From Promethearchaeota archaeon (GTDB lineage Archaea > Asgardarchaeota > Lokiarchaeia > Sigynarchaeales > SOKP01), in NCBI GenBank assembly GCA_030605085.1, contig JAUWBH010000022.1:1-46976 (forward strand): DNA of 46,976 bases, in the 5' to 3' direction. Both the position numbers and the translations under genes were made by a program. The notes under the pieces are model-generated. The model worked only from the letters and a program-made list of their open reading frames with translations. It did not search any database and had not been told where the DNA came from. Positions 1 through 8,594 of this stretch are shown in pieces (within the stretch, counting starts at the first letter, position 1; the number at the start of each line of letters is the position of its first letter).

Positions 1-214
1 GAAAATTTACATATTTAAAAAAATCCTAATATTTACAATTGTTAAAACGATTTATTTTATTGAATTAAGAGCAACGAAAACAAATTGGATTTTTCTTAGA
101 ATTTCGAAATTATTTTTTAAACGATCGTAATCGCTCTCAAACAATTCTTTTACCTCAAATTCATAAGTTTTATAAAAAATCTAAAAAAAAAATAAATTAT
201 TTTTATAATTGCTC

Positions 215-1390
215 TTAATCTCTTTGACCTAATATACTTACGCTACAAATACTAAACGCTCCCCCAAGGTTATGGCCTAAACCAATCTTAGCGTCTGGAA
301 CTTGCCTTCCCTCTGCACGACCTTGAATTTGTTTAGTGACTTCTGTTAACATCCTACATCCTGTCGAACCAATTGGATGTCCGAACGATTTAAGGCCTCC
401 AGAAGGGTTAACAGCGGTCTCTCCATCCCAATTAAATGTACCGTTCTTTAATTCTTCTGCAGCTTGACCTCGTTCGCAGAGTTTTAAATCTTGGCAGTTT
501 AATAATTCTGTAATAGTAAAGCAATCGTGAACTTCCGCCAAGTCGATTTCTTTCCTTGGGTCTGTAATTCCCGCTTCCCTATAAGCCATTTCTGCTGCCT
601 TTTCTGTAGCAGGAAATGCTGTAAAGTCGTAATCAGGCCAATACCATGGAGCCATGGTATAAACAGATAGAGCGTTAGCTTTTACTAAAACGTAGTCGTC
701 AGCGTGAGCATAGCTTTCCGCTAATTCAGGACTTGTCAAGACCAAAGCTGCAGCACCATCACTCATAGCACAGCAATCGAAGCGGCCAAGAGGATCGGCA
801 ATCATTGGAGCTCTTTTAACTTGATCGATGGTGATTTTACGCCGAAAATGAGCTTTCGGATGATGAAATCCGTTATCGTGGTTCTTCACCGCCACTCGGG
901 CTAAATCTTCTCTTGTCCAACCATACTCGTGAAAACTTCTTGTAGCGGCCATCGAAAACATAGCTGGTGCGGAAGGTAATGGCAGTACTGGGTGACCAAA
1001 GATTTTAAATCCTGGAAGACCGCTTCCTCCTTCGTCCATCAATTTTTCTACTCCACACGCGAGCACTACATCGTAAGCACCACTTGCAATACCAAAACAT
1101 GCATTTCGAAAAGCATCCATTCCCGAGGCACAATAATTCTCGCATCTAGTAACTGGTTTACCGTCCAGTCTTAACGCATCTTCAAGAGTAGTGCCCGAAA
1201 GTCCTGTAAAATAATAAAAGACTCCAAGCCAAGTTGCATCTATTTCATCTTTGGTGATGCCAGCATCTTTAAATGCACCACCAGTAGCTTCCACAAGCAA
1301 GTCGTATTGATTTTTATCCCATCTTTCACCATATTTGCACATATCAGCCCCAATAATAGCGACCTTATTTGCAATTCCTTTTCTAACCAT
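215..1390 (-). CDS. Thiolase (SCP-x / acetyl-CoA acetyltransferase type)
   Basis: A full-length (391 aa) thiolase-fold enzyme that would condense or cleave acyl-CoA thioesters in the cytoplasm. The nucleophilic Cys is in NYCASG (C87). The HDCF motif carries H288 and GHPIG carries H338. The C-terminal GHNLGGAFS takes the place of the CxG loop of classical thiolases, which is typical of the SCP-x/archaeal subgroup. It starts at ATG with GGAGG 8 nt upstream and lies 14 bp after the HMGS-like gene, so the two are almost certainly co-transcribed. In archaea such pairs make acetoacetyl-CoA and HMG-CoA for the mevalonate pathway with a DUF35 protein. Related thiolase-DUF35 complexes in bacteria cleave steroid side chains or benzoylsuccinyl-CoA. 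Because the partner has lost its catalytic residues, the substrate here is open. The thiolase family call is secure. Confidence 0.93.
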   Translation of the reverse strand: MVRKGIANKVAIIGADMCKYGERWDKNQYDLLVEATGGAFKDAGITKDEIDATWLGVFYYFTGLSGTTLEDALRLDGKPVTRCENYCASGMDAFRNACFGIASGAYDVVLACGVEKLMDEGGSGLPGFKIFGHPVLPLPSAPAMFSMAATRSFHEYGWTREDLARVAVKNHDNGFHHPKAHFRRKITIDQVKRAPMIADPLGRFDCCAMSDGAAALVLTSPELAESYAHADDYVLVKANALSVYTMAPWYWPDYDFTAFPATEKAAEMAYREAGITDPRKEIDLAEVHDCFTITELLNCQDLKLCERGQAAEELKNGTFNWDGETAVNPSGGLKSFGHPIGSTGCRMLTEVTKQIQGRAEGRQVPDAKIGLGHNLGGAFSICSVSILGQRD

Positions 1391-1404
1391 TTTTTTAACC
1401 TCCT

Positions 1405-2844
1405 TTAATTCCTCCCTCTTTCAGGTCGACATTTCCAATAATAATTGTGAAAATCCGCGCCTTCATGAACTTTTCTAAACGTTAATTCAACACGCATGCC
1501 AATTTTCACATTTTCTTCTGGCTTTTCGATTTCAGTCATATCACACAGCATTCTTCCACCGCCATCTAAATCTACAACGCATCTTGGAGTAGGAACATCG
1601 TAATAGGCTCCTCCTACCAAATGGTCTAATGAAAATGTAAAAATCGTACCTTTCAATTGTAATTTTATTTTTTCCATTTGACCAACTGCTCTACACTTAT
1701 AGCAAGAAGGAATCATGCGTGGATATTGAATATTTCCACAATTTTTGCATTTATTTCCGTACATTTGATAAATTGAATCGGTCTCGCGCCACAATATAAC
1801 AGCAGAACTTTTTCTTACAAACCTATCTTTTTCGAGGAGTTTCTTGCTTTCAATCAACTTATTATAATTTTTTACCGAGATCATAGATTTTTGATGCTGT
1901 GTAAGCCCCATACGAGTCTTCGTAAGTTCTCTTAAAAGTTTTTTGTCTCTAACTTGTAGCAATATTGCGTCAGCACCGTCGCCAACCCCCGCTAAAATAA
2001 TTTTAGCGTCTGGCTTAGGTCTTTTTATATTAGCAATTAAAAGCATAAAAGGCATTGGAGTTCCAATATCTCCAACTTGGAAAAAGAGTCCATTTTGAGC
2101 TACACCTTGAGCAAATTTCATCATTTTTGCGATTCTCGCGTGCAATCTGGGATTGTTATAGTAATAAGCCGCACCCCCGATATCTTCTGGAGTTAAATTA
2201 TTCCTCTTCATAATTTCGCTCATTACTTTTATAATACTATTCGTATAAAATTTAGCATCCATTTTTACTTCAAAAGTCCGGACAAATTTATCTTTTCCAG
2301 CTCGTTTCCAAGGACCAGTAATATTTGCAGAAACCGAATAATAATCCTCAATTGAGATTGGTAATGAGTCTTCTTCAGCAACAAGTAAAGCAGCTGCTCC
2401 ATCAGAAAATCCATATTCCCACATTGTACCAGGTTCGGGGTTTCTATTATCAGCAGCAATAATAAGTATACTCTTAATGTCTTTATTTGCTTTAATTGTA
2501 TCAACAGCTCTCGTAAGAGCGGTAGTTCCTGCTTTTAGAGAATCCGTGAAGTCCGCAGTTATTATATCTTCTCTTAAGTCTAAAACGGTCGCAATTAAAG
2601 AAGCTGAGTCCTTTTCCGTGTAGACTTGAGTGGTTGACGCGAAGAAAAGACCATCTATAGATTTTGGATCGATGCCCGTCAAACAATCTAATCCAGCCTC
2701 TACTGCCATTGTTATACTGTCTTCATCGCCACTCGCCATAGCTTTTGTTCCAGGTATAATCGGAAAATCCCAAGCCTTGCCGATTAATTCCCGGGGCAAC
2801 AAATACTTAGGTAAGTAGGCGCCGTAACTTTTAATCCCTAGCAA
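1405..2844 (-). CDS. HMG-CoA-synthase-like protein fused to DUF35 Zn-ribbon/OB domain
   Basis: 479 aa: a HMGS/ketoacyl-synthase-III-like domain (about 1-310), a linker, and a DUF35 acyl-CoA-associated domain with a Zn ribbon (Cys 366, 369, 381, 384) followed by an OB fold (about 390-475). The GEDSITMAVEA segment near residue 40 is typical of archaeal HMGS. The catalytic Cys, normally in C-K-A-G-T, is replaced: this protein has S-L-K-A-G-T, putting Leu103 at the Cys position. The segment that usually holds the catalytic His (F-H-Q-P-N) reads Y-Y-Y-N-N-P, so that His also seems absent. The start is TTG with AGGAGG 6-7 nt upstream. Archaeal HMGS and DUF35 are usually separate proteins bridged to thiolase; here two are fused. 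It may be a scaffold or an altered enzyme partnering the downstream thiolase rather than a working HMG-CoA synthase. Confidence 0.85.
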   Translation of the reverse strand: MLGIKSYGAYLPKYLLPRELIGKAWDFPIIPGTKAMASGDEDSITMAVEAGLDCLTGIDPKSIDGLFFASTTQVYTEKDSASLIATVLDLREDIITADFTDSLKAGTTALTRAVDTIKANKDIKSILIIAADNRNPEPGTMWEYGFSDGAAALLVAEEDSLPISIEDYYSVSANITGPWKRAGKDKFVRTFEVKMDAKFYTNSIIKVMSEIMKRNNLTPEDIGGAAYYYNNPRLHARIAKMMKFAQGVAQNGLFFQVGDIGTPMPFMLLIANIKRPKPDAKIILAGVGDGADAILLQVRDKKLLRELTKTRMGLTQHQKSMISVKNYNKLIESKKLLEKDRFVRKSSAVILWRETDSIYQMYGNKCKNCGNIQYPRMIPSCYKCRAVGQMEKIKLQLKGTIFTFSLDHLVGGAYYDVPTPRCVVDLDGGGRMLCDMTEIEKPEENVKIGMRVELTFRKVHEGADFHNYYWKCRPERGRN

Positions 2845-3169
2845 TGTCGTACCTCCTATTTTTATTTATTTTTATATTTACATTAATTTTATTCATATAT
2901 ATTGATACCTTTTTTATTATTTGTTTTACTTTTCTTGAAAATTTGAATTTAAATTCTTTATAGTAGAAAATATTACTTCAAATATAAATTAGAGAAATTG
3001 CAATTTATGTAATTTAAATAAAGATTTTCAAAAATATTAAAAAAGTTATAATGCAAAATATATTTCTCTATTCCCTAAAGTAGCGAAATTACGAATGAAA
3101 ACCAGTTTATGGCAGTTATCCATCCAATCACTTAACTTATTAGGTTTAAGATAATAAAATAACCTACTC
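2845..3169. other. Intergenic, AT-rich; leader of the HMGS-like operon
   Basis: About 325 bp, strongly AT-rich. It should carry the minus-strand promoter of the HMGS-thiolase operon, but several TATA-like tracts compete and I cannot choose one. On the minus strand a roughly 45-codon open stretch continues past the end of the truncated ParE-like gene in another frame. I do not recognise it. Confidence 0.5.
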
Positions 3170-3367
3170 TCATCTTTGAAAGATTTTATAATTATAAATA
3201 AACTTAAATAAGGGTTTTCCCATTTGAGGAAACTTTTTTAAATATTCTATCTTCTCAAAAATTCCATTTAAAAAAAACTCTGAATAACCGGGTGAATCTT
3301 GTGATATGTAATTTAAAATATTTTTAAGATCTTTTTTAGCAGATTCAGACCATTCTATTTTAACCAT
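3170..3367 (-). pseudogene. ParE/RelE-type toxin, C-terminally truncated
   Basis: 65 aa. The N-terminus is a good match to the ParE/RelE superfamily (plasmid-stabilisation toxins that act on gyrase or ribosome-bound mRNA): V-K-I-E-W-S-x-x-A-x-x-D-L, I-L-N-Y-I-S-x-D-S, and a F-P-x-M-G-K-P-L-F turn. Family members run to about 90-105 aa. Here the frame stops just after the F-P-x-M-G-K turn, before the C-terminal strands with the usual R-x-x-Y-R-I and catalytic region. The upstream antitoxin frame overlaps it by 13 nt, the normal arrangement. It looks like a decayed pair; a single frameshift near 3175-3190 could be the lesion, but the downstream frames do not give a convincing ParE end. Confidence 0.65.
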
Positions 3368-3534
3368 TTTTCTGCCAATTTTTTGACCTGTTCATGAGAA
3401 AAAGTTCTATCTTGAGCGATATCTTCTTTAGCTTTTAGAAGCTTTTGCTTAACATAAAGATGATATATTATATCATCTAATGTAGTATCAGCCTTCTCTT
3501 GAATTTTTAAATTTTAAAATAAAAAGTTTTTCAT
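3355..3534 (-). pseudogene. ParE-partner antitoxin interrupted by an in-frame stop
   Basis: Read on the minus strand from ATG at 3532-3534, the frame gives six residues (MKNFLF), a TAA at 3514-3516, then 51 further codons ending at TAG 3355-3357, inside the toxin start. The part after the stop contains LDDIIYHLYVKQKLLKAKED and an S-H-E-Q-V-K-K-L-x-x-K-W-L tail, which matches the short antitoxins found beside archaeal/cyanobacterial ParE toxins. The ATG overlaps the TGA of the upstream membrane-protein gene (ATGA), so the three genes once formed a coupled operon. No other ATG, GTG or TTG lies in frame after the stop; only a weak ATT start could rescue it. Confidence 0.65.
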
Positions 3535-4433
3535 TTTCTTTTGATAGGTGCTCCGCAATGCTTACAGAATTCGTGATTATTCTGAATATTCGCCCCGCAT
3601 GTTTTGCAATAAAATGCTTGGATGGATCTTACTCTTCTACCCTGTTTTGTGTGGCTTCTTCCACTCGAATCAGAAACATCCGAAATAAATAAGAACCACC
3701 ACAAATTAGGAAATGCGATATCACCTTCAGAAATAATTGCTATTGCAATAACGATAATCACTACTAGAATTGCGATAACTATTCCGACGAAAAACATTAA
3801 AATACCCGAAACCGTAAGCATCCACAGATTACTTTTATAATTTTTTTTCGTTGCGACGCCAACAAAGATCATTACAAATGCTACCACGACTAAGTATAAA
3901 TAAGAAATTAAAAGAAGTGCTAAGTTTGTAAAACCAAATATAAAGCTGAAAACAAAGAAAACACCAAATACTATTAATGAGCAAAACAAAAAAACAATTA
4001 TATGCAACCAAATGTTGTACTCTTTAGCAAAAAACTTATCTCTCAAAAAAAATCCCATTAAAAATACAATTAAGACACTTCCAATGCCTAAACTTACAAA
4101 CGAATGAAAATAAATCGATAAGTCAGGTCTCCAAACAAATATCGGCATACCGATTACTCCCGTATTAAAGGCTATTATCAAATATAACATAAGAGCGCTC
4201 AGATTTTTGCCTGCTCTAGAAATAATGTAAAGTAGGACAAAGAGGATTATGTTTAGAAAAATCATAAAAGAATAAAACACGAAAAACCATCCTCTGTATG
4301 ATGCGCTTTCGAATAGTCTACCAAACAATAAATCGCTCAACAACCAGGTTATAGAACCAAGGAATATTGCTGGTAGAACTTTATAAAAGAAAATTTTTCT
4401 CTGATCCGGGGTAAGATAACTTTCAAAACTCAT
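3531..4433 (-). CDS. Multi-pass membrane protein with C-terminal zinc ribbon
   Basis: 300 aa. About seven or eight hydrophobic segments fill residues 15-250. A cytoplasmic tail then ends in a zinc ribbon: C-K-T-C-G ... C-K-H-C-G near residues 275-293. This tail is common in archaeal membrane proteins annotated only as zinc-ribbon domain-containing. No transport or enzymatic motif is visible, so no function is assigned. It starts at ATG; AT-rich TATA-like sequence lies at 4478-4494 on this strand. Its stop codon overlaps the ATG of the broken antitoxin frame downstream. It is divergent from the coiled-coil regulator gene. Confidence 0.75.
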   Translation of the reverse strand: MSFESYLTPDQRKIFFYKVLPAIFLGSITWLLSDLLFGRLFESASYRGWFFVFYSFMIFLNIILFVLLYIISRAGKNLSALMLYLIIAFNTGVIGMPIFVWRPDLSIYFHSFVSLGIGSVLIVFLMGFFLRDKFFAKEYNIWLHIIVFLFCSLIVFGVFFVFSFIFGFTNLALLLISYLYLVVVAFVMIFVGVATKKNYKSNLWMLTVSGILMFFVGIVIAILVVIIVIAIAIISEGDIAFPNLWWFLFISDVSDSSGRSHTKQGRRVRSIQAFYCKTCGANIQNNHEFCKHCGAPIKRK

Positions 4434-4613
4434 TTTTAAAATTATTACTTACATTGAACGTATTAACTTAATTTGGGAATTTATATATTTAAAGGTTTGT
4501 TAGTCTTAGTACGATAAGATTTAAATTTAAATAAAATAAGTCAACAATATTTTAAAGATAACAACTCAAACTTTATAATAAAGATTAAAAACATTGATTT
4601 TCTCATTATTTTT

Positions 4614-7319
4614 ATGCAAATGTTTAAAAAAATAGCGCAAGAAAAATTAGGATTAAATGATACTGAAGCTCTTTGTTATGAACTACTACTTATAAAAGGT
4701 AAACTTACAGCTGGCGAAATATGTGTTTATGCCAATCTTGATGAAGAAACTAATTTTGAAACAATTAAGGGAATTTTAGAAAATTTTGTTGAGAGAGGAC
4801 TAGCACAAAAACTCCCTAAGGCTAAAGGGTTAGTTGATGTTTATGTAGCGGTTGCGCCTTTCGAAGGACTAGTCAAGCTCTTAGAAGAACTTGACAGAGA
4901 AATGGGAGAGCAAAGAAAAGAGATTGAAGCTGCGTTACAAAAACTCAAAGATGAGACTAAAAAAGAACTCACAGATGTCCGCACTAATGTTGAAACTGTC
5001 ATTAAGGACGAGAAAACGGCCATTAAAGATAGCACATCCAAGGCGAACGACAATATTACTCAAGCTACTGATAAATCCACTTCAGAACATAACGAAGCAC
5101 AAGATATGTGCAAGCAGAAAATTGACGAAACAATCACCACCACAAAAGAAAGTGTAAAGACTAATATTGACAACTTCAAGAAAGAAAGTGGAGATTCTAT
5201 TATAAAATATAAAGCTGATTCTACGAATAAGGCAAATGAGACTAAGGATACAATTATTAGTAAGTTTGAAGGCATGGATAAAGACGTAGAAAATTTATTT
5301 AGCCAAGGAAAAGATCAATTTTCAACTACCCTAAATGCTGCCAAAGATAAATCTATTGCCGAGAATAAATCACAGCAAGATAAATCCATGGAAAAACTAA
5401 ATAATTGGAAAGGAAAAACATTTACAGAATTTGATAATTTATCGAAATCTACCGGAGAAAAACTGGACGAAAATTTAAGCAATTTAAAAACTAAAAACTC
5501 AGAAAATGCGATTTCTCTTAAAGAGAATATAACCAAACAATCGGACGCTATCAAAACTAACCTTGATAATAACATTACCACAGACCGAGAGAAATTAGGC
5601 GAAGTACTCACGAATCTTAGCCAACAGACCTCAACTAATTTAACTAAACTTCAGGATGACCTATCGACGGCATTAGATCAAGAAAAGTCAGCTTTAGATA
5701 CTACTTTAGAGGGACAAAAAACTAGTCTTAGCGATTATTTAAATCAAAAATTTTCTGACATGAACACCAGCTTCACTGACCAGGTTAATACTCTAGATAC
5801 GGGTCTAAACGAGCAGAAAGAAACTCTAAATAGTAAACTTGACGAGCAGATGAACAAATTAATAGAATTTGGAAAAACATTCGTAACAGAAACCAAAGGG
5901 GAATTTGCTTCTAAAATTCAATTAGTTTTGGAATTTGTTAAAGGAAAATTTAAAGAATACGAAGACGCAACTCAGAAACAATTTGATTCCATTAAAAACG
6001 AGGTGGAAACTAAATTTAAGGAATTTTCAGAAAACTCTACAGCAACTATGGTGAAATTAAAGGAAAATATGTCGTCAAATATGAAATCTGTTGAAAAAGA
6101 GATAGATGGCAAGTCAACAGAATTTAATAACGAGCTAAAATCGCAACAAGCAACCATGCTGGAGAACTTTGGAAATACGCTTTCCGAGAACACCGCTAAC
6201 TTTTCGAATCAGTTGGATTCTAATTTATCTGAAATCGGGAATGGAATAGAAAGTGCTTTAAACGATACTAAAGCGAATTTAGTACAAATAATCAACGGCT
6301 CTAAGGACGCAACGGAAAAGAATATCTCCGACATCGGCGCTGAATTTAAAGATTTAGCCACATTATTTGATGAAAAAATTACAAGTGATGTAGAAAACGC
6401 GATTACCGATATTTCTACTAAATCTGATGAGTTAAATACAAAAATATCGAGTATATTTGAAGAAAACTCCAATATTACTACTACATATTATACTGGTTTT
6501 ACAAAAAGCCTTAACAATTTTTCCAATACCTTAACTGAAAAATCTAAAACAATAGGTAGCTTAACCCAATCCAAAATAAATGAAAACCTTGATACGCTTC
6601 AGAAAGCTTATATTGAAACCATTGGGGAAGCAGTTAATAGTTTCATTTCATCCATTAATAATTTAAAAGACTCTCTCACGAAAGAAATCAAAGGTATAGA
6701 TGACGACTTTACAAAAGCAACGGATAAAATCGGAATTGATTCGTTGAATAGCATTGATACACTTTCGAATAATATGTTGATTTCATTTGATAATACGGTA
6801 AGAGGAATTACAAATCCTATCGATAAAATATTAGAAGCTGCGAGAAACACTAAAAATGTTCTCGAGAATGTTTGGGATGATGTGAAAACTATGGAACTCC
6901 TCAAGGCTGAGGGCACTTGGCAAATTGTTACGCAACATACTATTATGACTTATCTCGAATCAATGGTGAAAAGAACGAAGCTACATTTCTTAATGGTAAT
7001 ACCTTCACTAGAATTCCTACCTGTGGATGCTATCCTGAATCTTAAACCTAGCCAAAAGGTAACAATAGCATGCCAGATTAAAAACAAGGAACTTGCAGAT
7101 AAGCTAATCCAATTGCATAACATAGATCTACGCATAATAAGCGAAATGAATGTATCGGTAATAGGTGCGAATCGAGACCAAGAAGAAGCATTTTATGGCC
7201 CCATAACTAGTAATCCTAATGAAATGGTTTGTACAATAACTCAGCAAGAGGAACTCATAAAGATTATTGCTGAAATGCTGTCAAGCTATTACAGAGGGCG
7301 TTCACGAAAATATAGTTGA
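4614..7319 (+). CDS. TrmB-like regulator with giant internal coiled coil
   Basis: 901 aa. Residues 1-95 match a TrmB-family winged helix: L-G-L-N-D-T-E-A at the start, a T-A-G-E-I helix, and a wing ending in a V-Y-V-A-V-A-P segment. Residues about 95-745 are almost free of aromatic and Pro residues, rich in K, E, D, N, S and T, with recurring heptad-like leucines and isoleucines: a very long coiled coil. Residues about 750-901 (from W-D-D-V) are a globular alpha/beta domain resembling the C-terminal domain that follows the helix in TrmB proteins (A-E-G-T-W-Q-I-V ... M-V-K-R-T-K). Ordinary TrmB proteins are 250-350 aa with one short helix in this place. ATG at 4614 or 4620 both fit; no strong ribosome site is seen. 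Monocistronic, divergent from the membrane protein. The DNA-binding role is inferred; it could link distant DNA sites or tether DNA to another structure. Confidence 0.8.
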   Translation: MQMFKKIAQEKLGLNDTEALCYELLLIKGKLTAGEICVYANLDEETNFETIKGILENFVERGLAQKLPKAKGLVDVYVAVAPFEGLVKLLEELDREMGEQRKEIEAALQKLKDETKKELTDVRTNVETVIKDEKTAIKDSTSKANDNITQATDKSTSEHNEAQDMCKQKIDETITTTKESVKTNIDNFKKESGDSIIKYKADSTNKANETKDTIISKFEGMDKDVENLFSQGKDQFSTTLNAAKDKSIAENKSQQDKSMEKLNNWKGKTFTEFDNLSKSTGEKLDENLSNLKTKNSENAISLKENITKQSDAIKTNLDNNITTDREKLGEVLTNLSQQTSTNLTKLQDDLSTALDQEKSALDTTLEGQKTSLSDYLNQKFSDMNTSFTDQVNTLDTGLNEQKETLNSKLDEQMNKLIEFGKTFVTETKGEFASKIQLVLEFVKGKFKEYEDATQKQFDSIKNEVETKFKEFSENSTATMVKLKENMSSNMKSVEKEIDGKSTEFNNELKSQQATMLENFGNTLSENTANFSNQLDSNLSEIGNGIESALNDTKANLVQIINGSKDATEKNISDIGAEFKDLATLFDEKITSDVENAITDISTKSDELNTKISSIFEENSNITTTYYTGFTKSLNNFSNTLTEKSKTIGSLTQSKINENLDTLQKAYIETIGEAVNSFISSINNLKDSLTKEIKGIDDDFTKATDKIGIDSLNSIDTLSNNMLISFDNTVRGITNPIDKILEAARNTKNVLENVWDDVKTMELLKAEGTWQIVTQHTIMTYLESMVKRTKLHFLMVIPSLEFLPVDAILNLKPSQKVTIACQIKNKELADKLIQLHNIDLRIISEMNVSVIGANRDQEEAFYGPITSNPNEMVCTITQQEELIKIIAEMLSSYYRGRSRKYS

Positions 7320-7352
7320 ATTAATTTAGCAATCTAAGTATTAATTAAGTTA

Positions 7353-7360
7353 TTTTTTTT
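7353..7360 (+). terminator. T-run after the coiled-coil regulator
   Basis: A T8 tract followed by further T-rich sequence to about 7380, 34 nt after the stop codon, fits archaeal intrinsic (U-tract) termination. Confidence 0.45.
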
Positions 7361-7468
7361 ATTTATTTTCTTTTTCTATTTGCTTAATTTATAATATTTA
7401 ATAGACTTCTGAAATTTTTTTTTCCTAAAAAAGGGAGTTTCAAAAACAATCATGTATTATGAATTACC

Positions 7469-8038
7469 ATGACTAAAAAACAAATTAAACCTAGTCCATA
7501 TTTATATCCTATGCCGACAATATTAGTTGGTGCGAATGTCCAAAAAAAACCGAATTTTGTTACCATCGCTTTTTGCGGAGGGCTTCAATATAACCCCCCA
7601 TTACTTGTAGTGTCATCAGGAAAAAATCATTATACATATAAAGGCATTAAAGAAAACAATACGTTTAGCGTAAATATTCCCTCGACTAAAATGGTTAAAG
7701 TAACTGATTATGTAGGTATGAAATCAGGGAAAGAGATTGATAAATCTAGATTATTTGACGTATTTTATGGAGAATTGAAAACAGCACCCATGATTAACGA
7801 GGCTCCACTCAACCACGAGTGTAGAGTCGCAAAAATCGTAGATTTAGGTGGAACTAACGATTTTATAATTGGAGAAATAGTCCATACCTATGTAAAAGAA
7901 GAATGCTTATCTGGAAGATCACCCGATATTCAAAAATTGGATCCAATTATTTTTTCTGGTTCTGATTCTAATTACTTGAAGGTTGGGGAAATCATCGCTA
8001 AAGCTTATAAAGTTGGGCGTGATTATACATCCGATTAA
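7469..8038 (+). CDS. Flavin reductase family protein (flavoredoxin-like)
   Basis: 189 aa, full length for the FMN-binding split-barrel flavin reductases. These bind FMN and pass electrons from NAD(P)H or ferredoxin-linked donors. Family signs are the N-terminal Y-P-M-P-T-I-L-V-G strand, T-I-A-F-C-G-G, the P-P-L-L-V-V-S strand, a N-T-F-S-V-N-I-P stretch near residue 68, the Y-V-G-M-K-S-G-K-E-I-D-K loop, and C-R-V-A-K near residue 113. The archaeal flavoredoxin type often serves as an electron-transfer partner. It starts at ATG 7469 and is monocistronic, convergent with the GNAT gene. The partner is unknown. Confidence 0.85.
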   Translation: MTKKQIKPSPYLYPMPTILVGANVQKKPNFVTIAFCGGLQYNPPLLVVSSGKNHYTYKGIKENNTFSVNIPSTKMVKVTDYVGMKSGKEIDKSRLFDVFYGELKTAPMINEAPLNHECRVAKIVDLGGTNDFIIGEIVHTYVKEECLSGRSPDIQKLDPIIFSGSDSNYLKVGEIIAKAYKVGRDYTSD

Positions 8039-8087
8039 AAAAGGAAAATTAAAATATCATAATATGAAATATATTCGAAGAATAAGA

Positions 8088-8579
8088 TTAAGAATCGTCT
8101 TCGTTAAATCTTTTTTCTAACACAACAAGAATGGGATGGAAACCTGTTTTTCCAAAAACTTTAATTAACTTATCAGAGGTCCCATAACCAAGATTTATTC
8201 TTATAGAATCGCAACCCCACGATTTTAATATTTGAATCGCTTTATCCGCTAAAATCTTACCTACTTGTTTCCCAATGAACGATTTTTTAGTCGCCCAATT
8301 ATCCAGATATCCGATATACTGTCCCAATGTATTCTTTACCGCTTCAAGCATGCCCATGCCCATAACCTCGCCCGTAGTTTTATATTCAGCAATGAGGGTT
8401 ATTCTTTTTAAGTTAGGTTTAAATTGTCGTAAGCCCGAAGATTCCCGCCATTTACTTTCGTTTAGACCAATGTTATATTGGTTATGGAGTTCTCTTAATA
8501 TTTCTAAGGTGCTTAGATAATCAGAGGTCCTATAATTTCTAATGATAATATTTTCAAGATCAATTTTATCTTCAGACAT
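8088..8579 (-). CDS. GNAT-family N-acetyltransferase
   Basis: 163 aa, the size of a single GNAT domain, which moves an acetyl group from acetyl-CoA to an amine. Visible features: an N-terminal I-I-R-N-Y-R-T-S-D start, a central T-L-I-A-E-Y strand followed by G-M-G-M, the acetyl-CoA-binding loop I-G-K-Q-V-G-K-I-L-A (about 100-109), and the C-terminal G-F-H-P segment. It lies 15 bp after the longin-like gene and probably shares its transcript. The substrate cannot be told. Confidence 0.8.
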   Translation of the reverse strand: MSEDKIDLENIIIRNYRTSDYLSTLEILRELHNQYNIGLNESKWRESSGLRQFKPNLKRITLIAEYKTTGEVMGMGMLEAVKNTLGQYIGYLDNWATKKSFIGKQVGKILADKAIQILKSWGCDSIRINLGYGTSDKLIKVFGKTGFHPILVVLEKRFNEDDS

Positions 8580-8594
8580 AAATTCTTATAATTC

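Noticed and set aside
2265..2686. Minus-strand frames inside the HMGS-like gene
   Set aside because: Other-frame shadows of the gene; no motif and no ribosome site.
4841..6916. Several minus-strand open frames (70-100 codons) opposite the coiled-coil gene
   Set aside because: They mirror the codon pattern of the plus-strand gene and give Ser/Phe/Leu-rich proteins with no motif; shadows.
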